From Bacteroidales bacterium (lineage in GTDB: Bacteria; Bacteroidota; Bacteroidia; Bacteroidales; VadinHA17), in contig JALHSP010000034.1 in assembly GCA_022865305.1 (NCBI GenBank), positions 1 through 64,000 of the forward strand: DNA of 64,000 nt, written 5' to 3'. A program made the translations under genes and the position numbers. This document shows positions 27,853-36,227 of this stretch, one piece after another. The notes under the pieces were generated by a model. It had not been told where the DNA came from and searched no databases. It saw only the letters and a list, made by a program, of their open reading frames with translations. Numbering within the stretch: position 1 is the first letter of the stretch; each line of letters begins with the position of its first letter.

Positions 27853-29256
27853 TTAGGGTAATGTGTAATATATTATCAGCATCGGTCTCATCTTCGGCTC
27901 AGGATAATCGCTAGATGCAAAACGGAATCCGGGAAACCTCTCTGTCGGCCAGAGTCTGAAAAACATACCGTAATTAGGTGCTGCAATCTCAGCTATTGGT
28001 ACGAACAGCCTGGTAACATCCACCCGTATAAAATTAGCATTTATAATAAATGGCGGAATATAAACCTGATTCGCTTCGACAGTCTTTGGCTGTGTATTCC
28101 AGGTAACCTTGTACTCTTCCCACGGTTCAACTATCTGCTGCAAAACACCGCCATACCATACAACACCGGTTGAAGGATCAGTATTAATTATATATGTGCT
28201 GTCAAAAGGTATCGGCAGATCATATGAAAGCTGCAGGATAACTTTTTTAATTACGGCGGATTTAGGTAATGTGTAAAGATTAAACCAGATCAAGCTTCTG
28301 TTTGACCGCATCACTGTAAGAACAGGCTCGGAAAGAAATGTTGCTTCGAAATATTTATGGTCACCAAAGTTCTTATCAGCATCAAGATTTGAGATCATGG
28401 CATCCTTACCTTTTACAGGTCCGGGTTGCAGTATCATCCTCTTGTATTGCGCCTCCCATAGGATTGTCAGAACCAGCGGATTTTCCGGTGTGGTCGCTAT
28501 GAGTTCCTTTGCATAAAACTGCATCTTCTGTGGCATATAGCCTTCTTTCTCAAGGATAAAATAATAGATTTCAGAACCACCTCTTATAATAAGATGATTT
28601 ACTCTGGCTTCAAGTTTAAAGGTGTAATGCCAGCCATTTGCTGAATAAATGGTGAGACTGGCTGTGGTTGGTACAACAGGAGGCATGATAATCGGGTTGT
28701 CCAGGTAACACATTGTCCAGAATTCGAGGGGTTTGATTATCTGAACGCCGAAATTTGCATAACCAAACTGTTCAGGCGGATTATCACCAACCGGCAGCAC
28801 CTCAGGTAAAATCCTGGTTACCTGATTTGGGGAAATGGTAAAGCTTAATGGAAGAGGTTTGTTAACCAGGTAGGCGAGAGGAGAACCGACCAATGGAGCC
28901 GCATAAACAACATCACCTGAAGGATCTATAACCAGGAATTTGGTCAGATTATATTCACCGGCTTTTATTTCAACATTCTCACTTATAAATCCTGTCCCGA
29001 AAGTATAAAGAGGTATAAGTTTATCAGTAAAGACCGGGTTACCTTCCATATCTTCGACTGAAATCATAATCTGGAAGGAGATTAAAGCGCTGTCACCGGA
29101 TGCGTCAGATTTGGAAAGACTTTTTTCATCCGATGAACTTATGGAAAACTCAGCTGTTCCGATGCCGGTATCGCTATTCTTCTTTTCACAGGAGAATAAG
29201 CTGAAAACAGTAAGAAAGATCAGCCCAATACGAAATGAATTGATCAGTGTTTTCAT
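27853..29256 (-). CDS. DNRLRE-domain lipoprotein
   Basis: 467 residues, lipobox SLFSC (Cys23). An N-terminal beta-rich domain resembling DUF4382/carboxypeptidase-regulatory folds ('VEIKAGEYNLTKFLVIDPSGDVVYAAPLVG') and a second beta domain ('TASLTIYSANGWHYTFKLEA') are followed by a C-terminal DNRLRE module (about 280-467). That module opens with 'KDAMISNLDADKNFGDHKYFEA' and contains 'RSLIWFNLYTLPKSAVIKKVILQL', 'WEEYKVTWNTQPKT' and 'RPMLIIYY', which are typical. DNRLRE/CBM96-like modules bind carbohydrate or join surface proteins. It is monocistronic, bounded by a strong terminator on one side and a repeat on the other. The function beyond surface binding is unknown. Confidence 0.75.
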   Translation of the reverse strand: MKTLINSFRIGLIFLTVFSLFSCEKKNSDTGIGTAEFSISSSDEKSLSKSDASGDSALISFQIMISVEDMEGNPVFTDKLIPLYTFGTGFISENVEIKAGEYNLTKFLVIDPSGDVVYAAPLVGSPLAYLVNKPLPLSFTISPNQVTRILPEVLPVGDNPPEQFGYANFGVQIIKPLEFWTMCYLDNPIIMPPVVPTTASLTIYSANGWHYTFKLEARVNHLIIRGGSEIYYFILEKEGYMPQKMQFYAKELIATTPENPLVLTILWEAQYKRMILQPGPVKGKDAMISNLDADKNFGDHKYFEATFLSEPVLTVMRSNRSLIWFNLYTLPKSAVIKKVILQLSYDLPIPFDSTYIINTDPSTGVVWYGGVLQQIVEPWEEYKVTWNTQPKTVEANQVYIPPFIINANFIRVDVTRLFVPIAEIAAPNYGMFFRLWPTERFPGFRFASSDYPEPKMRPMLIIYYTLP

Positions 29257-29332
29257 ATTTCTGATTTTATATGCTACGAAAAGGTACTTAGTTATACCCG
29301 GAAAATGACAAAAATCGTGCCGGAAAGGGAGT

Positions 29333-29436
29333 CTTACCCCCCTGCCCCCCTGAAGGGGGGTTGAAATCCACCTTGTTGAATTTTAATAAAAAACATAGAT
29401 TTTAGCCCCCCTTTAGGGGGGGGGGTGGGGGGTAAA
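29333..29436. repeat. G/C-rich nested palindromic repeat (MITE/REP-like)
   Basis: The left arm starts at CTTACCCCCC (29333) and holds its own hairpin (CCCCCC-TGAA-GGGGGG). The right arm (29404-29436) holds CCCCCC-TTTA-GGGGGG and ends in GGGGGGTAAA. The outer ends are complementary, and about 40 bases of A/T-rich sequence separate the arms. It lies between two genes and codes for nothing. Elements of this look are common as dispersed repeats in Bacteroidetes. Confidence 0.7.
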
Positions 29437-29455
29437 AAGACAGGGCGAAGCCCAG
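29434..29455 (-). terminator. glnS terminator
   Basis: On the minus strand, CTGGGC-TTC-GCCCTG is followed by TCTTTTT. The hairpin (29443-29453) lies 14 bases after the glnS stop. Confidence 0.65.
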
Positions 29456-29468
29456 GACTTTAAGACAA

Positions 29469-31169
29469 TTACTTATTAATCTTCGCCCAGGTATCCTTCA
29501 GTGATACTGTACGATTAAAGACGGGGTGAGATTCGGTTGAGCCATAATCAACACAAAAATACCCCAGCCTCTGGAACTGGAACTTATCAAGCGGTTTTAC
29601 ATGCCTGAGCGATGGTTCAAGTTTGCATCCGTTGAGTATTTTAAGGGAGGATGGATTAAGGAATTTACGGTAATCATCATCTTTTTGTCCTGCAGGATCC
29701 TCGTGATCGAACAATCTGTCGTACAACCTGATTTCTGCATCAATGGCATGCTGTGCCGATACCCAGTGAAGTGTACCCTTGACCTTTTTTTCAGAGGCAT
29801 GGCCGCCACTCCTGGTAAGGGGATCATAGGTGCAGTAAACCTCTTCAATTGCACCTGATTTTTCATTCCTTTTAAAATTTTCGCATTTAATAATATATGC
29901 ACCTTTAAGACGGACTTCCATGCCGGGTGCAAGGCGGAAGAATTTGTGCGGAGGATTCTCCATGAAATCATCCTTTTCAATATACACTTCCCTGCTGAAA
30001 GGAACCTTTCTTGTTCCCATGCTTTCATCTTCCGGATTATTCACAATCTCAACTTCCTCAACTTTACCTTCAGGATAATTGGTTATAATGATTTTCAGAG
30101 GCTCGAGTACGCCAAATACTCTGGGAGCTTTTATATTAAGGTCTTCACGAACAGCATGTTCAAGAAGTGAAACATCGTTGATGGCTTCGACTTTTGTATA
30201 ACCAATAAGATCGATAAATCTCCTTATTGCCTCAGGAGTGTAGCCTCTTCTGCGCAGGCCGCACAGTGTCGGCATCCTGGGATCATCCCATCCGCTTACC
30301 TTGCTTTCCTGAACAAGCTCCAGCAGCTTTCTCTTGCTCATCATGGTAAAGGAGAGATTAAGGCGGTTAAATTCAATTTGTCGCGGCTTGTAGTCTCCTG
30401 TTTTCAGCTGATCGATAAACCAGTCGTAAAGGGGTCTGTGGATCTCAAATTCGAGTGTGCAGAGAGAATGGGTTATCCCTTCAAAATAATCGCACTGACC
30501 GTGAGCGAAATCGTACATCGGGTAAACCATCCATTTACTGCCCGTACGGTGATGAGGAGTTTTAATGATCCTGTAAATAATAGGATCGCGCATGTGCATG
30601 TTTGGAGTTGTCATATCGATTTTTGCCCTGAGCACACGACTCCCCTCCTCAAATTCACCCTCATTCATCTTGTAGAAAAGATCGAGATTCTCTTTTACAG
30701 GACGCCGGCGAAACGGACTCTCAGTTCCCGGCTGGGTAGGTGTTCCTTTCTGGGAAGAGATTATATCAGCGGATTGATCATCAACATAAGCGAGTTCTTT
30801 TTTTATCAGATCGACTGCAAAATCGAAGAGCTTGCCAAAATAGTCTGAAGCATAGTATTCCCTGATTTCCCAGTCAAAACCCAGCCAGCGGATATCCTCC
30901 TTAATTGAATCAATATATTCAACCTCCTCTTTAACCGGGTTGGTATCGTCAAAACGAAGATTACATTTTCCTCCGTATTTCTGTGCCATGCCAAAGTCGA
31001 GACAGATAGCTTTTGCATGTCCTATATGCAGGTATCCGTTGGGTTCCGGAGGAAATCTGGTGTGTATCCTTCCGTTGTTTTTCCCCTCTTTTAAATCGTC
31101 AATAATGAACTGCTCTATGAAGCTTACTGAAGGCTTCAGCTCTTCCTTTTTTTCCTCAAGCATCCTCAT
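29469..31169 (-). CDS. glnS: Glutaminyl-tRNA synthetase
   Basis: 566 residues, the normal length for bacterial GlnRS. It joins glutamine to tRNA-Gln using ATP in the cytoplasm. Class I signatures are clear: HIGH motif in 'PEPNGYLHIGHAKAI' (48-51) and KMSKS-type loop MMSKR (276-280). The catalytic core has 'LRFDDTNPVKEEVEYIDSI' and 'YPMYDFAHGQCDYFEGITHS', and the C-terminal anticodon-binding beta-barrels occupy about 340-566. Met3 is an alternative start. The gene for tRNA-Gln(CUG) lies about 1.8 kb downstream. Confidence 0.97.
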   Translation of the reverse strand: MRMLEEKKEELKPSVSFIEQFIIDDLKEGKNNGRIHTRFPPEPNGYLHIGHAKAICLDFGMAQKYGGKCNLRFDDTNPVKEEVEYIDSIKEDIRWLGFDWEIREYYASDYFGKLFDFAVDLIKKELAYVDDQSADIISSQKGTPTQPGTESPFRRRPVKENLDLFYKMNEGEFEEGSRVLRAKIDMTTPNMHMRDPIIYRIIKTPHHRTGSKWMVYPMYDFAHGQCDYFEGITHSLCTLEFEIHRPLYDWFIDQLKTGDYKPRQIEFNRLNLSFTMMSKRKLLELVQESKVSGWDDPRMPTLCGLRRRGYTPEAIRRFIDLIGYTKVEAINDVSLLEHAVREDLNIKAPRVFGVLEPLKIIITNYPEGKVEEVEIVNNPEDESMGTRKVPFSREVYIEKDDFMENPPHKFFRLAPGMEVRLKGAYIIKCENFKRNEKSGAIEEVYCTYDPLTRSGGHASEKKVKGTLHWVSAQHAIDAEIRLYDRLFDHEDPAGQKDDDYRKFLNPSSLKILNGCKLEPSLRHVKPLDKFQFQRLGYFCVDYGSTESHPVFNRTVSLKDTWAKINK

Positions 31170-31183
31170 AAATTTTAAGATTA

Positions 31184-31191
31184 CAAAAATA
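31184..31191 (-). promoter_or_regulatory. Likely glnS -7 box
   Basis: TATTTTTG on the minus strand, 15 bases before the ATG, fits TAnnTTTG. The -33 match is weak (TTGC at a 17-base spacer). Confidence 0.4.
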
Positions 31192-31226
31192 GGATGAATT
31201 TGAGACCCGCAATCTTTTATTCTTAA

Positions 31227-31541
31227 TTATTTCTGATCGCCTTTATCCGGATTCAGATAATCTTTCAGAGCTTTTACATATTCAGTAAATTTTTGTCTTC
31301 CGAGAGGAGTAATTCTGCAGAGAGTCTGCGGGTAGTTGTTCCTGAATTTCTTTGTTACCTCAATATATCCGGCTTCTTTTAATTTTGTTATCTGGATACT
31401 GAGGTTCCCGGCTGTAGCTCCCGTTTGTTCCTGTATATAAGTAAACTCGGCAACCTCGGTGCTTATCAGCAGGGAGATCACAGCAAGCCGCAATTGAGAA
31501 TGCAGTATCGGGTTGAGATCCTTAAACCTTGTCATGGTCAA
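31227..31541 (-). CDS. Winged-helix transcriptional regulator
   Basis: 104 residues forming one winged helix-turn-helix ('SQLRLAVISLLISTEVAEFTYIQEQTGATAGNLSIQITKLKEAGYIEV', then 'TLCRITPLGRQKFTEYVKAL'). This matches the small DNA-binding family (PF13601-like, MarR/PadR-related) that regulates adjacent membrane-protein genes in Bacteroidetes. Its start overlaps the end of the upstream membrane-protein gene by 20 bases, so the two are translationally coupled. It probably represses or senses the state of that membrane protein's pathway. The ligand is unknown. Confidence 0.85.
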   Translation of the reverse strand: MTMTRFKDLNPILHSQLRLAVISLLISTEVAEFTYIQEQTGATAGNLSIQITKLKEAGYIEVTKKFRNNYPQTLCRITPLGRQKFTEYVKALKDYLNPDKGDQK

Positions 31542-32109
31542 CCTTGCTTTTTAACATATAACCCGGGATAAGGTAGCCTGTCAGCATTGCGACCGGCACG
31601 GCAAGAGGTGCAATAGAAGGGCCTGCAAAATGTGCAACCAGTGCCAGGATCCAGAATGTGATGCCCCCGACAATCAGAGGTTTGAATTTGATAATAAAGC
31701 CTGAGATAAAAGTCGGGATACCTGCCAGGAGCAGGATAAAGGGAGCTATAGATTCCATACTTCTGGCAAGGACAATAAAAAGCACTATTGCAGCAAACAT
31801 GAAACCTATCCATGTCCACATATATAGCATTTCAGCATAGGTATGTGCTTTTTCTTTACGTCCGGTTACGAAGCCGTAAATCAGCGATACAAAAACACCC
31901 GGTATCACAAAGAGCCATACATACCAGGCATTTGATAAGTCGGTGAACTTGTAAAGCAGATACTCGGAGAGGCTGCAAATGAATATCAGCCAGCCCCAGA
32001 AGAGCAGGTGAAAGCTGCCCTGGCGTATGTTTACTTTTGTTTTATTGATCATATCTGTAATGATCTTAAGGCTCTCTTCGCCTGTCATCATTTTTTCTGT
32101 GTTTTCCAT
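31522..32109 (-). CDS. Five- to six-helix membrane protein of unknown function
   Basis: 195 residues. A cytoplasmic N-terminus of about 30 residues is followed by hydrophobic helices at about 33-52, 62-82, 93-115, 120-140, 145-165 and 168-185. No catalytic motif is seen. The family is regularly paired with small winged-helix regulators, as here (20-base overlap with the next gene). It probably belongs to a two-gene envelope-responsive unit. What it senses or transports cannot be told. Confidence 0.75.
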   Translation of the reverse strand: MENTEKMMTGEESLKIITDMINKTKVNIRQGSFHLLFWGWLIFICSLSEYLLYKFTDLSNAWYVWLFVIPGVFVSLIYGFVTGRKEKAHTYAEMLYMWTWIGFMFAAIVLFIVLARSMESIAPFILLLAGIPTFISGFIIKFKPLIVGGITFWILALVAHFAGPSIAPLAVPVAMLTGYLIPGYMLKSKVDHDKV

Positions 32110-32178
32110 AATAATGTTTACTTTTATAAATGAGTAATTAAAAAATATTAATAAGTAATTATAAACATAAATATATTA

Positions 32179-32210
32179 CAAATATAAAGTAGATTATAAT
32201 ATAAACCAAA
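32179..32210 (-). promoter_or_regulatory. Promoter of the membrane protein/regulator operon
   Basis: Minus strand: TTTG (32210-32207), 20-base spacer, TATATTTG (32186-32179). This is a full match to the Bacteroidetes consensus, 70 bases before the start codon. Confidence 0.65.
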
Positions 32211-32305
32211 TGTTTTTTGAATTATTTTTCATTTTATTTTACCGGGGCATTAAAATAATTTGATATATTATTAACAATCAGCATATTATAATTAAGAAAA
32301 ATTTT

Positions 32306-32656
32306 ATGGGATTTATTCAGATTAAAGACATGGAGTTTTATGCTTTCCATGGTCATTTTAAAGAAGAGCAGATAGTCGGCTCCAGGTTTCTTGTGGATCT
32401 GACAATGGAGACAGATATGGAGAAACCCGGTGAAAGTGATGAACTTCATGATGCTGTCAACTACCAGAAAGCATACCTTATCATAAAAAAGGAGATGGAG
32501 ACCAAGTCGCATCTTCTTGAGCATATAGCCACACGTATCCTTAATGTACTTTACTCAGAGATGAAAGGAATAAAGAAGGCTACTATAAAGGTTTCAAAAA
32601 TGAATCCGGTTATGGGTGGCCGCGTTGGTTCTGTTAGTGTTGAAATATCCCGATAG
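32306..32656 (+). CDS. folB: Dihydroneopterin aldolase
   Basis: 116 residues, the normal size. It converts 7,8-dihydroneopterin to 6-hydroxymethyl-dihydropterin and glycolaldehyde in folate synthesis, in the cytoplasm. Seen: 'MEFYAFHGHFKEEQIVGSRF' (tunnelling-fold start with the substrate-binding Glu), 'LLEHIATRIL' (substrate-binding Leu-Glu-His) and the catalytic Lys98 in 'IKVSKMNP'. It stands alone, divergent from the regulator/membrane pair. Confidence 0.95.
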   Translation: MGFIQIKDMEFYAFHGHFKEEQIVGSRFLVDLTMETDMEKPGESDELHDAVNYQKAYLIIKKEMETKSHLLEHIATRILNVLYSEMKGIKKATIKVSKMNPVMGGRVGSVSVEISR

Positions 32657-32953
32657 TGCTGGTTGGCAGGTGGCATGACGGTAATCCATAATGTCTGCAT
32701 TACCTGAAAGGTTCATTTGTTCCGGTTAAAGCTGCATGACATTTCCTTTAATAACAATATCAATAAAAGAATAAATTTTGTTTGTTGGTAATATAATTTG
32801 AAAATTTTATAAATTCGTATAAAATGTACAAGGCATATATTTTTTAAGCCAGAAATCTGTCTGGGATGTTCGGATTGTAACAATCAAATACAAAAAAGTA
32901 TCGATCATGAAATAAAACAGAGGTTTACATTTACTATCTTAAATTGTACAGCT
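32657..32953 (+). other. 297-base region upstream of the second susC
   Basis: A/T-rich, no gene. It includes a small perfect inverted repeat GATTG-TAA-CAATC (32873-32885), 69 bases before the susC start, that could be an operator or leader hairpin. A full TAnnTTTG promoter is not visible. Confidence 0.4.
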
Positions 32954-35900
32954 ATGCAAAACAAATTCCTAAGACTAATTTTTCTTATTTGTCTGTTAAC
33001 AGGTACCTCTTCCGTGTTACTTTATGCACAACAGGGGAGAACTGTCACTGGTACAGTGGTGGACGAAGAAAACGTTGCGTTACCCGGAGCTTCGATAAGG
33101 GTGAAGGGTACGTCAATCGGTACGCTTTCAGGTCCAGATGGAAATTTTTCCATAAATGTGCCTGAAGGTTCAAACATTCTTGTAATTTCATTTATAGGTA
33201 TGGAAACTCAGGAGGTGCCGGTAACTCCGGGACCTATGACAATTACAATGGTGGTTTCCAGAATTGTAATGGATGAGGTTGTTGTAGTTGGTTATGGTAC
33301 TCAACGCAAAAGTGAACTGACAGGAGCATCGGTATCTGTGTCGAGTGAGAAACTAAGCAGTTCTATTGTTGCTAACATTGATCAGGCGATACAAGGCCGG
33401 GCAGCAGGTGTTACGGCAGTTTATACCTCTGGTCAGCCGGGAGCCGGTGTTTCAATCCGTATCCGCGGGCAGGGGAGCTTGAGAGCTTCAGCTTCCGAGC
33501 CACTCTATGTGATTGATGGTGTTCCGGTTCAGAATGTTAGTCAGAGTGGTTTTGCTGTCGGGCTTGGCGACAGGCTGGGGAACGGATCTGTACAGACATT
33601 CTCCGGTCTTGCAGGCATCAACCCGTCCGATATCCTTAACATGGAAATTCTTAAGGACGCCTCGGCAACAGCCATTTACGGTTCTCGGGGAGCCAACGGT
33701 GTTGTACTTATCACTACGAAGGGCGGTAAAGCCGGTGAAGCAAAATTTGCATACGAAGGCTATTTTGGTGTTCAGGATCAGGCAGCTCGTCTTGATGTGA
33801 TGAATCTTCGTGAGTTTGCCGAGTACAGTAACGACTGGGCAGCAGAAACAAGCGGACGCGATCCAAGGGCTGAATATCAGGATCCTTCCATACTTGGTGA
33901 AGGCACCGACTGGCAGAAAGCCTTATTCAGAACCGCCCCGATGCAAAGTCATCAGCTCAGCGCAAGCGGTGGCACCGAAAAGGTAAGGTACTTTGTATCA
34001 GGTGGGTATTTCACACAGGATGGTACTGTAGTGGGTACAGATTTTAACCGTTATTCGGGACGTGTAAACCTTGATTCCGATCTGAAAAAATGGTTAAAAC
34101 TTGGAACCAAACTGATGTTTTCCAGGACACAGGAACACCTGGTACTGAACAACAGCTCAGAAGGTATTATTAGTCTCGCCATGTCCACAACGCCAGATGT
34201 CCCTGTTAAAAACGCAGATGGTTCATGGGCAGGTCTTTCATACGAGGGCGCAGCAGGCAGAATTAATCCTATTGCCAAGGCTTTGGATGAAACCAACATT
34301 TTGAGAAAAAATCTTTTAAATGTAAATTTTTATACAGACGTAACATTTCTCAAGGGGCTTACCTTACGTACGGAACTTGGAGGAGAACTGGGAGGCTCCA
34401 ATGCTTATCATTTTACTCCGACTTATAAATATGGTAGTGTAGACAATCTCACCAATACTGCAAGAAAACAGTACAACCAGAATCTCTTCTGGCAGTTTAA
34501 GAATTATCTTACTTATAATCGGCAGTTTGGTAACCATAATGTTACCGGTATGATCGGGCAGGAGGTCTCTGAAGGCAGGTGGGAATACCTGAGTGGCACC
34601 AGTAGTGGTTTGTCTAGCAATGAAATACAGGAACCCGGTCTGGGCGATCCAAAAAACATGCAAATCGGCTCAGGACGCGGCAGTAATGCCATGGCTTCCA
34701 TCTTTACACGTGTTAATTATTCTTTTAACAGCAAATATTATTTGTCATACACCTTCCGTTATGACGGATCTTCGAATTTCGGACCGGAAAACCGCTGGGC
34801 TCCCTTCCATGCTGTTTCTGCATCATGGAGACTGACCAATGAACCCTTTATGGAAAGCATCAAAGGAACAATAACCGATCTCAAAATCCGTGCAGGTTGG
34901 GGACAAACTGGCAACCAGAACATTGGCGGTTACCGCTGGGGAGCAGCTATAACAAAAATGCCATCGAACCTGGGGATGGGATTCCGTCAATCCAATATTG
35001 CCAATCCATATATCACCTGGGAGAAACAGGTACAGACAAACGTTGGATTTGATTTGGGATTCATTCAAAACCGTATTGTAATGGTTCTGGATATGTACAT
35101 AAAGACATCAACAGCTATGCTGATGGATATGCAGTTACCCTCATACATGGGAACAAGAGGTAATGTCTCTTGTCGTTTGAATCCTCCGATGGGTAATTTT
35201 GGGAAAATTGAAAATAGAGGTATAGAGATCTCTCTGAATACCCGTCCGGTTGTTGGAACTTTCTCTTGGGATAACGATCTTCAGTTGACTTTTAATAAAA
35301 ACAAATTGCTGGGTCTGACCGGGACCCCTGCTGCCAATATTGAAGGTTATGGACAATGGCAGGATCTGGTCAGCTTAACAGAAATAGGTGATCCGCTTTA
35401 TAATTTTTATGGTTATAAAGTGGTTGGGGTTTATCAGGATAAAAATGATATTCAGAACAGTCCTACTACCAAAGCATATCCGGCTGATGAAAACTTTAAG
35501 CGCACCACGGTATGGCCTGGCGATTTGAAATTTGCAGATCTCTCAGGACCAGACGGTGCTCCTGACGGTGTTATTGATGAATATGACAGGACCAGTATTG
35601 GTTCTCCCCTTCCTAAATTCACCTTTGGATTTAATAACACTTTCCGCTATAAGGATCTTGAGCTCATGATTTACATGAATGGTTCGGTGGGGAATAAGTT
35701 GATGAATTATATTGGCGGAAGATTGAGCGATATGAGTAATATGTGGAATAACCAGTTACAAACTGCCGTTGATCGTGCCAAACTTGAACCAATTGACCCG
35801 AACAAGACCTATCCATTTGTCAATTCATTTGGAACAACAATTTACAACTGGTTCGATGATATTGACAATGTTCGGGTGAAAAATCCAGGGACAAATATGC

Positions 35901-36208
35901 CACGTGCAGTTGCAGGCGATCCTAACGAAAATACGCGTATATCTGACAGGTATATCGAGGATGGATCTTACCTAAGGGTAAAAAACATTTCCCTGTCATA
36001 TTATTTGCCAAAAAACCTTATCAGCAAGTTAAACATGGAAGATGTGAAAGTATATGTAAACCTTCAGAACATGTGGACTTTTACAAAATATACCGGTCTG
36101 GATCCTGAAGTAGGTGCCAGCCAGACCAATGATAATGTGTTTGGACTGGATAACGGTCGGTACCCCGCCGCACGTGTATATACATTTGGGCTGAATGTTT
36201 CTTTCTAA
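32954..36208 (+). CDS. SusC/RagA-family TonB-dependent transporter (second locus)
   Basis: 1084 residues. The signal peptide ends near LLYAQ (26), then a carboxypeptidase-regulatory-like domain (30-103; 'TVVDEENVALPGASIRVKG'), a TonB box-like region MDEVVVVGYGTQRK (106-119), the plug ('PLYVIDGVPVQN', 'ILNMEILKDASATAIYGSRG') and a beta-barrel ending in VYTFGLNVSF. It imports oligosaccharides released by the locus enzymes. The SusD partner starts 19 bases downstream. Confidence 0.97.
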   Translation: MQNKFLRLIFLICLLTGTSSVLLYAQQGRTVTGTVVDEENVALPGASIRVKGTSIGTLSGPDGNFSINVPEGSNILVISFIGMETQEVPVTPGPMTITMVVSRIVMDEVVVVGYGTQRKSELTGASVSVSSEKLSSSIVANIDQAIQGRAAGVTAVYTSGQPGAGVSIRIRGQGSLRASASEPLYVIDGVPVQNVSQSGFAVGLGDRLGNGSVQTFSGLAGINPSDILNMEILKDASATAIYGSRGANGVVLITTKGGKAGEAKFAYEGYFGVQDQAARLDVMNLREFAEYSNDWAAETSGRDPRAEYQDPSILGEGTDWQKALFRTAPMQSHQLSASGGTEKVRYFVSGGYFTQDGTVVGTDFNRYSGRVNLDSDLKKWLKLGTKLMFSRTQEHLVLNNSSEGIISLAMSTTPDVPVKNADGSWAGLSYEGAAGRINPIAKALDETNILRKNLLNVNFYTDVTFLKGLTLRTELGGELGGSNAYHFTPTYKYGSVDNLTNTARKQYNQNLFWQFKNYLTYNRQFGNHNVTGMIGQEVSEGRWEYLSGTSSGLSSNEIQEPGLGDPKNMQIGSGRGSNAMASIFTRVNYSFNSKYYLSYTFRYDGSSNFGPENRWAPFHAVSASWRLTNEPFMESIKGTITDLKIRAGWGQTGNQNIGGYRWGAAITKMPSNLGMGFRQSNIANPYITWEKQVQTNVGFDLGFIQNRIVMVLDMYIKTSTAMLMDMQLPSYMGTRGNVSCRLNPPMGNFGKIENRGIEISLNTRPVVGTFSWDNDLQLTFNKNKLLGLTGTPAANIEGYGQWQDLVSLTEIGDPLYNFYGYKVVGVYQDKNDIQNSPTTKAYPADENFKRTTVWPGDLKFADLSGPDGAPDGVIDEYDRTSIGSPLPKFTFGFNNTFRYKDLELMIYMNGSVGNKLMNYIGGRLSDMSNMWNNQLQTAVDRAKLEPIDPNKTYPFVNSFGTTIYNWFDDIDNVRVKNPGTNMPRAVAGDPNENTRISDRYIEDGSYLRVKNISLSYYLPKNLISKLNMEDVKVYVNLQNMWTFTKYTGLDPEVGASQTNDNVFGLDNGRYPAARVYTFGLNVSF

Positions 36209-36227
36209 CTATTGAAAAATAATTAAT

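Noticed and set aside
29597-30028. Alternative frame of 143 codons within glnS
   Set aside because: Fully inside a certain glnS gene in another frame; composition is not protein-like.
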